NCBI GenBank assembly: GCA_015057165.1
Contig: SVEY01000014.1
Location: 1-64,000, forward strand
DNA from: Lachnospiraceae bacterium
Lineage (GTDB): Bacteria; Bacillota; Clostridia; Lachnospirales; Lachnospiraceae
DNA length: 64,000 bases
Reading direction: 5' to 3'
Position 1 is the first letter of the stretch. Every line of letters starts with the position of its first letter. The notes beneath the pieces were generated by a model, which saw only the letters and a program-made list of their open reading frames with translations, did no database searches and was not told where the DNA came from. The translations under genes and the position numbers were made by a program. Of this stretch, positions 42,902 through 52,698 are shown piece after piece.

Positions 42902-45067
42902 CTATAGCACCTCTGTATCTTCCATTCTCTTGTTCATATATTTCTTAAGTGACTTAAATGGCTTTCTAATCCATACCCCAATTACTAGAGCTAATATAAT
43001 GAATATAGATAGCTCTAATAGATATACAAGATAATCCATCTCGTATAATCCTCCTACACATTCTCTTAGTGCATTTATTGCATAAGGGAATGGGAAGAAT
43101 AAATATACGTTTCTAAAGAACTCTGGTAACAGTTCTATAGGATAAGTTCCACTTGATCCGGCAATCTGAATAACAAGTATTACTACAGATATCGCCTTTC
43201 CAACATCTCCGAATGCCTCCACAAGAGCATATATTAGTAGTGTAAATGTTAAGCTTGTGAATGCAGATGCAAAGTAGAATAGGAAAGGATGTAAACACTG
43301 CACCTTAAAGAATGCCAAATCCCCTACAACTGTAATAAGCGCCTGTAATTGACCTATTATAAAATACATTCCATATCGTCCGAAGAAACGCTGTGTACTT
43401 GTCATATCAGGATACTTCTTAGAACTTGGAGCCGGACGAACTATAGCTGCAAGAATAATTGCACCAACCCATATAGCAAGTACTGTATAGAATGGTGCTA
43501 CTGCAGAACCATAATTCTCAACTGGGTATATATTAGTTGTCTCTATCTGAACAGGTTCAGAGAAAAACTGACCATAAAGCTCAGGATCTCCATTAAGTGT
43601 ATCAAGTAGTATCTGAACCTTTTCATTATTAGATGCTTTATCAACCTTATCAATAATCTTACTCAGGCGTGTATTAATCTCTCCAAGAGCCTGGCTAGTC
43701 TTATTCAAACTTATTGTTCCTGCATTAACCGCCGTATTAAGTGATGAGAACACCTTATCCATTCCATTAATTGTCTGTCCCGTCTGTCTCATCAATGTAC
43801 TTGCATCAGTAAGAACTATTCTAAGGTCATCCATGCATTGATTAAGTTGTGGTATTAACTGACCGTTAATAGAACCCTGGGTATCATTAATAGAATTAAT
43901 ACATTCATTAATTGATTTCTTAGCATCCGCTTCTCTAGCCTCAATATTAGATATAATGGTATCTCCTATTCCATCAACCTTAAGGGCACTTACGACTCCA
44001 TCTACTTTATCTACGGAATTTCTCACCTTCTTAATTTGACGTTTTGCTTCTTCTAATTTTATTTTCTCAGCTGGAGTTGCACCTTGAATTGTTGCATCAA
44101 TTGCATCCTCAAGGGCTTCTATATCTGTCTTTGCTAATTCCACATCACTTTGAGTAGAAGATATAGTACTACTAATAGCTTTCATGTCATTAAGAACAAC
44201 AGCTTGGTTAAGTTTATTATTGATATTACCTAGGCTTGTCTGAATTGTCATAACAACAAGATTGACCTGATTAACATAATCATTAAGGGTATCTTGTGTA
44301 GCACCAATACTATTATTAGTATTCTCAAGTGCATCTGCGCTAGCTATACTTCTCTCCCCTATTACTTTAGAATCAGCATTTGCAGTTTTAATAGCCGCTG
44401 TAAGAACCTGATTACCTGCTATAACAGAATTAATAGTATTCTGATAATCCTGCATCTGATCGCTGACTCTCTTCATCTTATCAATAAGACCATCTATGCC
44501 GCCTTCTTCATCAATATCAGCAGATATCTCATTAATATCTCTGAATACCTCAGAGGTCATTACTTTCACGAACTTAGTATTAATCTTAGTCTGAATCTTC
44601 TCAACAACAGTATCACTTATCTTAGTAGCTACTGGATTCTTCTTCTGATTCTCGTAGAATATAAGCTGTGGCTTATTAACTTTCTCTGTAAATACGTTGT
44701 ACATGTTATGAGTAAAATCTTCGCTTATTACTATAGAAGCATAGTATTCGCCTGATTCTACACCTTCTTTTGCTTCTTCAGGTGTACCTACAAAGTGCCA
44801 TTTTACACTGTCACTTTCTTTGAGATCATTTATAACTTCTTGACCTACATTCCTATAGACTCCTTCTTCATCGGTATAACCTTTGTCTAAAGAAACTGCT
44901 GCAAGATCAAGATTGCCTGTATTGCCATAAGGATCCCAGTTCGCATATATATTAAACCATGCATATAGAGCAGGAAGAATACATATACCTATAGCAACAA
45001 CAAGTGCAAATAGGTTATGGGTTACACTTATGATATCATCTTTGATAATTCTCTTAATATTCTTCAT
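42902..45067 (-). CDS. YhgE/Pip-domain membrane protein, second copy
   Basis: A 721-residue paralogue of the downstream gene with the same layout: N-terminal helix (ALVVAIGICILPALYAWFN), NWDPYG, a long extracytoplasmic stalk rich in Asn, Ile, Ser and Asp, and a C-terminal block of helices with FGRYGMYFIIGQLQALITVVG and AGSSGTYPIELLPEFFR. It is first in a three-gene run. The two proteins probably form a heteromeric envelope complex; transport of a lipid, polymer or protein is possible. Confidence 0.9.
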   Translation of the reverse strand: MKNIKRIIKDDIISVTHNLFALVVAIGICILPALYAWFNIYANWDPYGNTGNLDLAAVSLDKGYTDEEGVYRNVGQEVINDLKESDSVKWHFVGTPEEAKEGVESGEYYASIVISEDFTHNMYNVFTEKVNKPQLIFYENQKKNPVATKISDTVVEKIQTKINTKFVKVMTSEVFRDINEISADIDEEGGIDGLIDKMKRVSDQMQDYQNTINSVIAGNQVLTAAIKTANADSKVIGERSIASADALENTNNSIGATQDTLNDYVNQVNLVVMTIQTSLGNINNKLNQAVVLNDMKAISSTISSTQSDVELAKTDIEALEDAIDATIQGATPAEKIKLEEAKRQIKKVRNSVDKVDGVVSALKVDGIGDTIISNIEAREADAKKSINECINSINDTQGSINGQLIPQLNQCMDDLRIVLTDASTLMRQTGQTINGMDKVFSSLNTAVNAGTISLNKTSQALGEINTRLSKIIDKVDKASNNEKVQILLDTLNGDPELYGQFFSEPVQIETTNIYPVENYGSAVAPFYTVLAIWVGAIILAAIVRPAPSSKKYPDMTSTQRFFGRYGMYFIIGQLQALITVVGDLAFFKVQCLHPFLFYFASAFTSLTFTLLIYALVEAFGDVGKAISVVILVIQIAGSSGTYPIELLPEFFRNVYLFFPFPYAINALRECVGGLYEMDYLVYLLELSIFIILALVIGVWIRKPFKSLKKYMNKRMEDTEVL

Positions 45068-45092
45068 ATTATCCTCTTGATTAAACTATAAT

Positions 45093-46697
45093 CTATTCAT
45101 CATATAATCCTAGAGATAACGTATTACGGGACACTTCCTTAGCATTATATAGAAGTTCGTCTGCCTTATGTAGGTATTCGTCTAGTGTGTCTCCTTCTTT
45201 TGGATTACCATAGCATATTCCTTGAGATATTGTAACTACATCACTGGCCTTGGAATATTCATGCTTTATTCTTTCTGCCTCTATTCTATCCTTTAGTTCA
45301 TGAGCCATCTTATCAATATCTGAATACTCGAAGTCCTCGTAGATAATAATAAACTCATCTCCGCCATAACGGGCGCAGAATACTTTACCATATTGCTTCT
45401 GCATCAATATAGCATTTGCAACAGATTTGATACATTCATCTCCGGCTTGATGACCATAATTATCATTGTATTGCTTGAAATAATCAATATCTAATATCTC
45501 TATTGCAAAGCTTGTATTATTAGTAATAGCATTTTCAAATGCTTCTCTTCCATGTTTCTGAAGTCCGAATCTATTAGCCATTCTAGTCATAGCATCCGTC
45601 TCTGACTTCTTTTGTAATGCCTTATTTTCCTTCTTAAATTCTTTAGTAATAGCAGTAAGATCATTGAAATTGTTACGAAGATTTATCATATTCGTAACCA
45701 TATTGTGATTCTCCTGCTCCATGTATTCAGTTAGCTCATAATAAAGAACTGCAGAACGCATATATTCAGCACGTTTGTTAGTATTCCTGTAATACTTTAT
45801 CTTAAGAGATAGTAGTTTTCTCTCAAGATTCTTAACAGCAGTGACCTTCGTAAGTCTCTCAACTGTATCTAATACAATAAAGAAATCATCATAATACTCT
45901 ATCTTGAGAAGCATTGATAGATACTCATATATATCATCAAAGAAATCCATAATTGGTATATGAGAGTCAATGATTTTATTCATATCGTAGATAACAACAT
46001 CACGCTTACTGTAGTTACCCTGTTCCTGACAGAGTCGCGCCTGAAAACTGTACACAACGATTTTGTCCATTTCATCAAGGTCCTGCATACACTCATATTC
46101 AAGCTTCTCCATAAATTCATTGGCTTTATCAATATTATCAAGATATAGATAAGCTTTACCCATTCCCACATATACATTTGTTAGATTTTGTATATAACCT
46201 GTTAGATTATCATTATTAATAATATAGTTATATGAAGACTTTATATGGTCTAGGGCCTTCTGGTACTCCTCTATGTTAAGATATAAAGCACCCATATTCA
46301 TATTAACAATCCACTCTAGATTAGGTAGCTTGTATTTCTGACAGATAGACAAAGCTTTAAGGTAATAATCCATTGCAAAAGGAGCATTTCCACGGTTAAG
46401 AGACATTATTCCAAGCATGTTATTAGCCATTACAACATAGCCCCATTCACCAATCTGTTCCATGAGACTCATACAGCTTATCATCTCTTTGTAGAACTTC
46501 ATCACATCATTAAGAAGATAGTAGGTCTCACCTCTGGAAAATTGTGCAAATCCTACTAATGCTTCATCTTCTAAGTCATTACCAAACTTTTCTAATTTGT
46601 TACAACTATCCAGAACTACCTGAGGATCTGCTCCACGATACTTCTGTATCTTATGTATTAAGTTTTGTACGTCGTCCTGATATTTTAAAATATCCAA
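45093..46697 (-). CDS. TPR-GGDEF diguanylate cyclase
   Basis: A 534-residue protein. The N-terminal 340 residues are helical TPR-like repeats (LTGYIQNLTNVYVGMGKAYL), with no membrane segment, so it is cytoplasmic. A short coiled coil leads into a GGDEF domain with TDAMTRMANRFGL, DIDYFKQYNDNYGHQAGDE and the intact active-site loop ARYGGDEF (about 443-450). It is therefore expected to make cyclic di-GMP. No RxxD inhibitory site is obvious. It starts with TTG at 46697 after GAGGT, with the YhgE/Pip genes just downstream. Confidence 0.85.
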   Translation of the reverse strand: MDILKYQDDVQNLIHKIQKYRGADPQVVLDSCNKLEKFGNDLEDEALVGFAQFSRGETYYLLNDVMKFYKEMISCMSLMEQIGEWGYVVMANNMLGIMSLNRGNAPFAMDYYLKALSICQKYKLPNLEWIVNMNMGALYLNIEEYQKALDHIKSSYNYIINNDNLTGYIQNLTNVYVGMGKAYLYLDNIDKANEFMEKLEYECMQDLDEMDKIVVYSFQARLCQEQGNYSKRDVVIYDMNKIIDSHIPIMDFFDDIYEYLSMLLKIEYYDDFFIVLDTVERLTKVTAVKNLERKLLSLKIKYYRNTNKRAEYMRSAVLYYELTEYMEQENHNMVTNMINLRNNFNDLTAITKEFKKENKALQKKSETDAMTRMANRFGLQKHGREAFENAITNNTSFAIEILDIDYFKQYNDNYGHQAGDECIKSVANAILMQKQYGKVFCARYGGDEFIIIYEDFEYSDIDKMAHELKDRIEAERIKHEYSKASDVVTISQGICYGNPKEGDTLDEYLHKADELLYNAKEVSRNTLSLGLYDE

Positions 46698-46732
46698 ATT
46701 AGTACCTCTAAATCATTATTTTGTCACTAGAA

Positions 46733-47605
46733 CTAGCTGTTCTTTATTTCATAAATGCAATTTGAAAGTTTTGCAAATTCTTCTAATGTTAGGACTTCTC
46801 CTCTAATATCCTGCCTAAAGTTCGCTTTAACAATGGCTTCGGTAACCTGCTCCTTACTTAGACCAAGCTTAGGATAATTCTTAAGGCCATTAGCTAGAGT
46901 TTTTCGCCTCTGATTAAATGAAGCTCGTATACAATCGAATAATAATTCTTCATTTTCAACCTTAACCGGGCATTCTGTATTAGTAACAAGCTTTATTACT
47001 GCAGAATCCACATTTGGCTTGGGCATAAAACAATTTGCCGGGACATCACATACAATCTCTGGAGTTGTATAGTAAGCTACCGCTAGAGATAAAGCGCCAT
47101 ATTCCTTTGAGCCAGGACCTGTCATCATACGACTTGCAACTTCTTTCTGCACCATAACAGTTATTGATTCAATAGGAAGCTTTTTCTCAAGTAATTCCAT
47201 AATAATTGGCGTCGTGATGTAATAGGGAAGGTTAGCAACCACTTTAATAGGCTTTCCTTCGTTATATTCCTCAGCAATGCTCTCTATGTCTGTCTTAAGT
47301 ATATCGTTGTTAATAATAGTTACATTATTATGGTTAAATAGTGTGTCTTCTAGAATAGGTATCAGATGCGTGTCAATTTCTACCGCGATTACTTTAGATG
47401 CTGCCTTAGATAATTCTTCAGTCATTGTTCCTATACCTGGACCAATTTCTAACACGACATCACCACTTCGTATATCGGCATTTTCTATGATTTTAGATAG
47501 TATATTATCATCAATTAAGAAATTTTGTCCGTATTTTTTTTGAAATGTAAATCCAAATCTGTTAAGTACTGCTGATACATAAGTTGGATTAGTAAGATTT
47601 CCCAT
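46733..47605 (-). CDS. rsmA: 16S rRNA (adenine1518/1519-N6)-dimethyltransferase
   Basis: RsmA (KsgA) dimethylates two adjacent adenosines near the 3' end of 16S rRNA. The 290 residues include KKYGQNFLIDDNI, SAM motif I EIGPGIGTMTEEL, and the catalytic NLPYYITTPI (NLPY). The helical C-terminal domain has RASFNQRRKTLANGLK. ATG at 47605 follows TAGGA. It lies downstream of tatD and metG, a common Firmicute order. Confidence 0.97.
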   Translation of the reverse strand: MGNLTNPTYVSAVLNRFGFTFQKKYGQNFLIDDNILSKIIENADIRSGDVVLEIGPGIGTMTEELSKAASKVIAVEIDTHLIPILEDTLFNHNNVTIINNDILKTDIESIAEEYNEGKPIKVVANLPYYITTPIIMELLEKKLPIESITVMVQKEVASRMMTGPGSKEYGALSLAVAYYTTPEIVCDVPANCFMPKPNVDSAVIKLVTNTECPVKVENEELLFDCIRASFNQRRKTLANGLKNYPKLGLSKEQVTEAIVKANFRQDIRGEVLTLEEFAKLSNCIYEIKNS

Positions 47606-47656
47606 ATTATTTCCTATATCTTGGTTCTATTACAAAGCATTAATTTAATATCCAGT

Positions 47657-48487
47657 CTACATACCTATTCCATAGAACGAGCATGCATTTTGCCAGGTTA
47701 TTTCCTCTACCTGTTCTTTGGAAATGTTCTTTATATTCGATATTCTCTCTACAATATATGATAGCTTCGTGGAATCGTTTCTCTTACCTCTATATGGCTC
47801 TGGTGCCATATAAGGACAATCTGTTTCCACAAGAATACTCTCGAGTGGTATTTCTTCTACAGTCTCTCGAAGCTTTCTTCCATTTTTAAATGTGACAACT
47901 CCGCCAACTCCTATGTAATAACCAAGCTTTACATATTCTTTCGCCATCTCTGGACTTCCTGAATAACAATGAACTACTGCTCTTGTATCAAGCGTTGATT
48001 TTGCTTCTTTAAGTATATCAAATGTGTCTTTACTAGCCTCTCGCGAATGAACTATAACAGGTTTATTCACCCTGGATGCCAATTCCAATTGTACTTTAAA
48101 CCACTGTTTCTGAAGATTATGATTATCCTCTTCTTTATCCCAGTAATAATCCAGTCCAATCTCACCTATGGATACGCATTTTCTATTAGTCGAAAGGTTC
48201 TTAAGTTCTTTTATGACTTCTGGTATTACATCTACACTTTCCTTAATTGATAAAGCATTTCTCTCTTCTCCATCTATTGGAAATGCAACTTCACTAGGAT
48301 GTATACCAACTGCTGCATAGATATCTTCATATTGCCCTGCAAGTTCCACTGACTGCTTAGATGTATCAAGGGTCGAACCCACATTTACTATTCGTCCGAT
48401 ATTATTCTCTCTCATAGCACAAAGAAGTTCGTCCCTGTCCGGTGCGAACCTCTTATCTTCATAGTGGGCATGACTATCAAAAATCAT
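47657..48487 (-). CDS. tatD: TatD-family metal-dependent hydrolase
   Basis: A 276-residue TIM-barrel DNase/hydrolase with the metal ligands DSHAHYED, SIGEIGLDYYWD, VHCYSG and VETDCPYMAPEP, all conserved. TatD proteins are 3'-5' exonucleases or D-aminoacyl-tRNA-type hydrolases. AGAGGT precedes ATG at 48487. It sits between metG and rsmA, as in many Firmicutes. Confidence 0.93.
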   Translation of the reverse strand: MIFDSHAHYEDKRFAPDRDELLCAMRENNIGRIVNVGSTLDTSKQSVELAGQYEDIYAAVGIHPSEVAFPIDGEERNALSIKESVDVIPEVIKELKNLSTNRKCVSIGEIGLDYYWDKEEDNHNLQKQWFKVQLELASRVNKPVIVHSREASKDTFDILKEAKSTLDTRAVVHCYSGSPEMAKEYVKLGYYIGVGGVVTFKNGRKLRETVEEIPLESILVETDCPYMAPEPYRGKRNDSTKLSYIVERISNIKNISKEQVEEITWQNACSFYGIGM

Positions 48488-48499
48488 ACTATACCTCTC

Positions 48500-50449
48500 T
48501 TAACAAATTTCTGCTCCATTAGGCATATCCTTCTCAGGAGTTACTAGTGCGAGATTTCCTTTATCGTCTTCTGCACAAAGTAGCATTCCTTCTGAAAGCA
48601 CCCCAGCAAGCTTCGCAGGCTTAAGATTTACTAGAACCATTACTTTCTTGCCTACCATCTCTTCTGGAGAATAGTATTTCTTAATACCTGACACAATCTG
48701 TTTTACTTCACTACCGATTTGTACCTGTGAACAAAGAAGTTTTTTTGATTTTGGAACTTCCTCACACTTAATAATTTCACCTACCTGGAATTGCATCTTG
48801 CCAAATTCATCAAATGTAATCTCATCCTTTGGCTCAATATCAATGCCTGGCTCAACTGTTTTACTTTCGTCAGAAGGATGTAACTCTTCAACAGTCTTAA
48901 GTACTTCTTCCATATCTAGTCGCTCAAATAATATCTCCGGCTTCTGTGTAACACACGTGCCTGTTGGATAATTGCCAAATTTGTCTAAATTATCGTACTG
49001 TACAGGCTCCGTATTAAACTGCTCTAATATTCTATCAGAAGTACTTGGCATGAAGCTGTGTAGAAGTGTTGCACCAACAGTAATTCCCTCTGCAAGATTG
49101 TATAGTACTGTTGCAAGTCTATCGTTTTTGTCATCATCCTTTGCAAGTGCCCAAGGCATCGTCTCATCAATGTACTTATTACAACGACGGAACAAATCGA
49201 ATATAATTGAAATTGCATCAGCAACTCTAAGTTCTGCCATCTTAGCCTCGACTCTTGCCTTAGTTCCTGTTATAACCTCTTTCAAATCATCATCAATGGG
49301 CTCATTTACTTCTTTATCAAAGATAACGCCGTCAAAATACTTGTTACTCATAGACAGTGTACGATTAACAAGATTACCTAATATATTGGCAAGTTCAGAA
49401 TTAGTACGCTCTACCATTAATTCCCATGAAATAGCACCATCATTCTCGAATGGCATCTCATGAAGAAGGAAGTAACGAACTGCATCAACGCCGAATATAT
49501 CAACGAGTTCGTCTGCATATATAACATTTCCAGCAGATTTACTCATCTTGCCATCAGCAAGTATTAACCAGGGATGACCAAATACCTGCTTAGGTAGTGG
49601 CTCATCTAAGGCCATTAAGAAAATAGGCCAGTAAATTGTATGGAAGCGTATTATATCTTTACCAATCAGATGTAAGTCCGCTGGCCAGTATTTATTATAT
49701 TGTGGAGTAGAATTGCCCTCTGCATCGTAACCAATTCCTGTAATATAGTTCGTAAGTGCATCAAGCCAGACATATACTACGTGTTTGTCATCGAAATCAA
49801 CTGGTATTCCCCACTTAAAAGATGTACGTGAAACGCACAAATCTGTTAATCCAGGTAGTAGGAAATTGTTCATCATCTCGTTCTTTCTAGATACAGGCTG
49901 AATGAATTCAGGATGAGTGTTAATATGCTCTATCAATCTATCAGCATATTTACTCATCTTGAAGAAGTATGCTTCTTCCTTTGCAGGCTGAACTTCTCTA
50001 CCACAGTCAGGACATTTACCATCAACAAGCTGGGACTCTGTCCAGAAAGACTCGCAAGGTGTGCAATACATTCCCTCGTAAGCCCCTTTGTAGATATCAC
50101 CTTTATCATAGAGCTTCTTAAATATCTTCTGAACCTGCTTCTCATGATCTTCATCTGTAGTTCTGATGAATTTGTCGTAACTTGTATTCATCATATCCCA
50201 GATATTTCTAACGGTTGTAGATACATCATCAACGAATTCTTTTGGTGATATTCCTGCTTCTTTGGCTTTATTCTCTATTTTCTGACCATGTTCATCAGTT
50301 CCAGTCTGAAAGAATACATCATATCCTTCCTGTCTTCTGAACCTTGCAATGGCATCAGCAAGTACTATCTCATATGTATTTCCTATATGAGGTTTTCCTG
50401 ATGTATATGTAATTGCTGTTGTTATATAATACTTACCCTTATTCGACAT
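48500..50449 (-). CDS. metG: Methionyl-tRNA synthetase
   Basis: MetG charges tRNA-Met. The 649 residues comprise a class I catalytic core with the HIGH-type motif SGKPHIGNTYE, a zinc insert with CTPCES and CPDCG, and DGKMSKSAGN as KMSKS. The anticodon domain follows, then a C-terminal EMAP/Trbp111-like tRNA-binding domain (about 545-649, QVGEIIKCEEVPKSKKL) for dimerisation. The start at 50449 follows AGAGGAT. There is no T-box in the 36-base gap upstream. Confidence 0.97.
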   Translation of the reverse strand: MSNKGKYYITTAITYTSGKPHIGNTYEIVLADAIARFRRQEGYDVFFQTGTDEHGQKIENKAKEAGISPKEFVDDVSTTVRNIWDMMNTSYDKFIRTTDEDHEKQVQKIFKKLYDKGDIYKGAYEGMYCTPCESFWTESQLVDGKCPDCGREVQPAKEEAYFFKMSKYADRLIEHINTHPEFIQPVSRKNEMMNNFLLPGLTDLCVSRTSFKWGIPVDFDDKHVVYVWLDALTNYITGIGYDAEGNSTPQYNKYWPADLHLIGKDIIRFHTIYWPIFLMALDEPLPKQVFGHPWLILADGKMSKSAGNVIYADELVDIFGVDAVRYFLLHEMPFENDGAISWELMVERTNSELANILGNLVNRTLSMSNKYFDGVIFDKEVNEPIDDDLKEVITGTKARVEAKMAELRVADAISIIFDLFRRCNKYIDETMPWALAKDDDKNDRLATVLYNLAEGITVGATLLHSFMPSTSDRILEQFNTEPVQYDNLDKFGNYPTGTCVTQKPEILFERLDMEEVLKTVEELHPSDESKTVEPGIDIEPKDEITFDEFGKMQFQVGEIIKCEEVPKSKKLLCSQVQIGSEVKQIVSGIKKYYSPEEMVGKKVMVLVNLKPAKLAGVLSEGMLLCAEDDKGNLALVTPEKDMPNGAEIC

Positions 50450-50485
50450 CTCTTATCCTCTTACTATTTATTTTTTTGAAAATGT

Positions 50486-50911
50486 TTATTTTGTCTTGTC
50501 ATCTTCTTCAACAACTTCAGCATCTACTTTCTCAGCAGTGTCTTCTTCTGTCTCAGCTTCTTCCTTAGTTCCATCAAGTCTTTCGCCACATTTATTACAA
50601 TAAACTGCTTCAGCATTATTGAGTGTGCCGCATGCGGGACAGTCAATTCCGCCTTTTAACTTATCAATTTCAACCTGAAGAGCATCCATTCTGTTTAGCG
50701 CATCTGTAATATCTGAAAGATCCTTTTTCTTCTTGTCTTTATTCTTCTCGTAGAAATCTCTTCCAATTCCTTCATAGCGACTCTTAACGAACTTCTCAGC
50801 GTCTCTATATTCACGCTTAAGTCTTGCAATCTCTTTCAAGTCCCTTGCTCTTTCTTTTACATCATTTGAAGCATCAACAATTGCTTCTGAGATATCATCT
50901 ATAAATCCCAT
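50486..50911 (-). CDS. Coiled-coil protein with C-terminal zinc ribbon
   Basis: A 141-residue soluble protein. A charged helical region (about 1-85, DISEAIVDASNDVKERARDL) is followed by a double-CxxC zinc ribbon (CPACGTLNNAEAVYCNKCGE) and an acidic tail rich in Glu, Asp and Thr. ATG at 50911 follows AAGGAGG; the frame extends 17 codons further without a ribosome site. It precedes metG. I know no assigned function. Confidence 0.7.
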   Translation of the reverse strand: MGFIDDISEAIVDASNDVKERARDLKEIARLKREYRDAEKFVKSRYEGIGRDFYEKNKDKKKKDLSDITDALNRMDALQVEIDKLKGGIDCPACGTLNNAEAVYCNKCGERLDGTKEEAETEEDTAEKVDAEVVEEDDKTK

Positions 50912-51015
50912 TTTGTTCCTCCTTATTAACTCATTTTTCTTATAAATAAATACTATGTTCAATTATAGAACTTTTCTATACTAATTTCCATAAATTACAA
51001 TATTTTTTGCCTTAA

Positions 51016-52074
51016 TTAGAGTACCGGGAAAACCCCTGTTTCCCTAAGGCATACATACACCATAAATAGCACATATAGCACAACCATTATAGCACCTTCT
51101 ATTCTGTTAATTCTCTTCTTGGTAATACAGAAGATAAATATTAGAATTGAGAAGAATAATAGTACGCATATATCAATTATATTCTCTACAGCAAATGGAA
51201 TCGGGCTGATCGTTGCTGCAATACCAAGTACAAATAATATGTTAAATATGTTAGAACCAATTACATTTCCAATAGCCATATCAAGCTGATTCTTACGAGC
51301 TGCAACTATTGATGTTACAAGTTCAGGAAGGGATGTTCCGACAGCACATATTGTAAGTCCTATAATTGTATCTGACACTCCTAATGCACCTGCTATTGCA
51401 ACAGCGCCATCTACAACCCAATCTCCACCGAACTTTATGGCAACCATACCGATAATAATAAATATAATGGACTTCCATACAGGTAAATCCTTTACCTCTT
51501 CTTCCATTTCATCAGCTAATGAACGTTCTGCTGCTACTCCAGTTTCAAGAGCTCTCTTTCTTGCTTTCATAGCCGATACTATTAACACAGTAATGAACCC
51601 TATAAATAGAACCAGATATATAATTCCTGCAAGTCTATCTATCTCCCAATTCATTCCATAGCTTCCATCTTCCTTAAGTCCGAAGACACCAAGGAATATC
51701 ATAAGGATTGCACAGAATATGGAAAATGGATAATCTCTCTTAAGAACATCTTTGCTAACAGAAAGATTATTAAATAAAGCACATATACCAAGAACCATCA
51801 TCAGATTGAAAATGTTAGATCCCACAACATTGCTTACTGCAAGGGAGTTAGCATTATTCATGGAAGCAGATACTGAAACTGCGGCTTCAGGCAGGCTTGT
51901 TCCCATTGCTACTATAGTCATACCTATTATTAATGGGGGAACTTTGAGCTTCTTCGCAATGGATGAACTACCCTCAACGAATATGTCTGCTCCTTTAATT
52001 AGTAATACGAATCCAATGATAAGTAGTATTATCTTGAATATTAATGAACTTGTTATGGCTGTTAATGTTGCCAT
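51016..52074 (-). CDS. Calcium/sodium antiporter (CaCA family, YrbG-like)
   Basis: A 352-residue membrane protein with about ten helices and the two inverted alpha repeats of cation/Ca2+ exchangers: GMTIVAMGTSLPEAAVSVSAS with NVVGSNIFN, and GLTICAVGTSLPELVTSIVA with NVIGSNIFN. These hold the Glu/Asn/Ser ligands of the transport site. A charged cytoplasmic loop separates the halves. It is expected to exchange Ca2+ and Na+. It follows mntP by about 20 bases, suggesting one cation-handling unit. Confidence 0.92.
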   Translation of the reverse strand: MATLTAITSSLIFKIILLIIGFVLLIKGADIFVEGSSSIAKKLKVPPLIIGMTIVAMGTSLPEAAVSVSASMNNANSLAVSNVVGSNIFNLMMVLGICALFNNLSVSKDVLKRDYPFSIFCAILMIFLGVFGLKEDGSYGMNWEIDRLAGIIYLVLFIGFITVLIVSAMKARKRALETGVAAERSLADEMEEEVKDLPVWKSIIFIIIGMVAIKFGGDWVVDGAVAIAGALGVSDTIIGLTICAVGTSLPELVTSIVAARKNQLDMAIGNVIGSNIFNILFVLGIAATISPIPFAVENIIDICVLLFFSILIFIFCITKKRINRIEGAIMVVLYVLFMVYVCLRETGVFPVL

Positions 52075-52096
52075 TCTTTTTTCTCCTTTATATAAA

Positions 52097-52690
52097 TTAT
52101 ATTATCGACAAATCAATGAATCCTAATCCTTCTAATAGTATCTTTATTCCAAGTAGAACAAGGATAATTCCACCTATTAGAGTTGCTACAAATCTATATC
52201 TACTTCCAAAGATATTACCTATTAACACACCTATTGCAGATATAATAAGGGTTATAATTCCAATTATTGCAATAGCAAGGACTATATTAATATCCTCATA
52301 GAATGAAAATGTTACTCCAACAGCCAGTGCATCTATACTTGTTGCTATTGCAAGTAAGGTTATTTCCTTGAAGCTAATAGGCTTGTCTTTTTCTTCTGCT
52401 ATATCTTTCTCATTTCTTTCTTTTATAGCATCTATAATCATTTTAATTCCTATAAATGCTAGTAATACAAATGCTATCCAGTGAGAGAACTGCATAACGT
52501 ATTTTGCAAATATATTGCCAAGGAAGTATCCTATTAATGGCATAATCGCCTGAAATCCACCAAAGAATGAAGCAATGATTATTAGCTGACTTTTATTTAC
52601 TTTAGTCATTCCAAGGCCTTTGCATATTGATACAGCAAAGGCATCCATTGCTAACCCTATTCCAAGTAAGATAAAATCAACTATTCCCAT
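52097..52690 (-). CDS. mntP: MntP-like manganese efflux pump
   Basis: A 197-residue protein with six membrane segments and the two DUF204 repeats: GIGLAMDAFAVSICKGL and AIATSIDALAVGVTFSFY, each with the conserved Asp. MntP exports Mn2+. A charged cytoplasmic loop (KERNEKDIAEEKDKP) lies between the halves. No yybP-ykoY Mn2+ riboswitch precedes it; only eight bases separate it from the YdcF-like gene, so it is within an operon. Confidence 0.88.
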   Translation of the reverse strand: MGIVDFILLGIGLAMDAFAVSICKGLGMTKVNKSQLIIIASFFGGFQAIMPLIGYFLGNIFAKYVMQFSHWIAFVLLAFIGIKMIIDAIKERNEKDIAEEKDKPISFKEITLLAIATSIDALAVGVTFSFYEDINIVLAIAIIGIITLIISAIGVLIGNIFGSRYRFVATLIGGIILVLLGIKILLEGLGFIDLSII

Positions 52691-52698
52691 TTTTTCTC

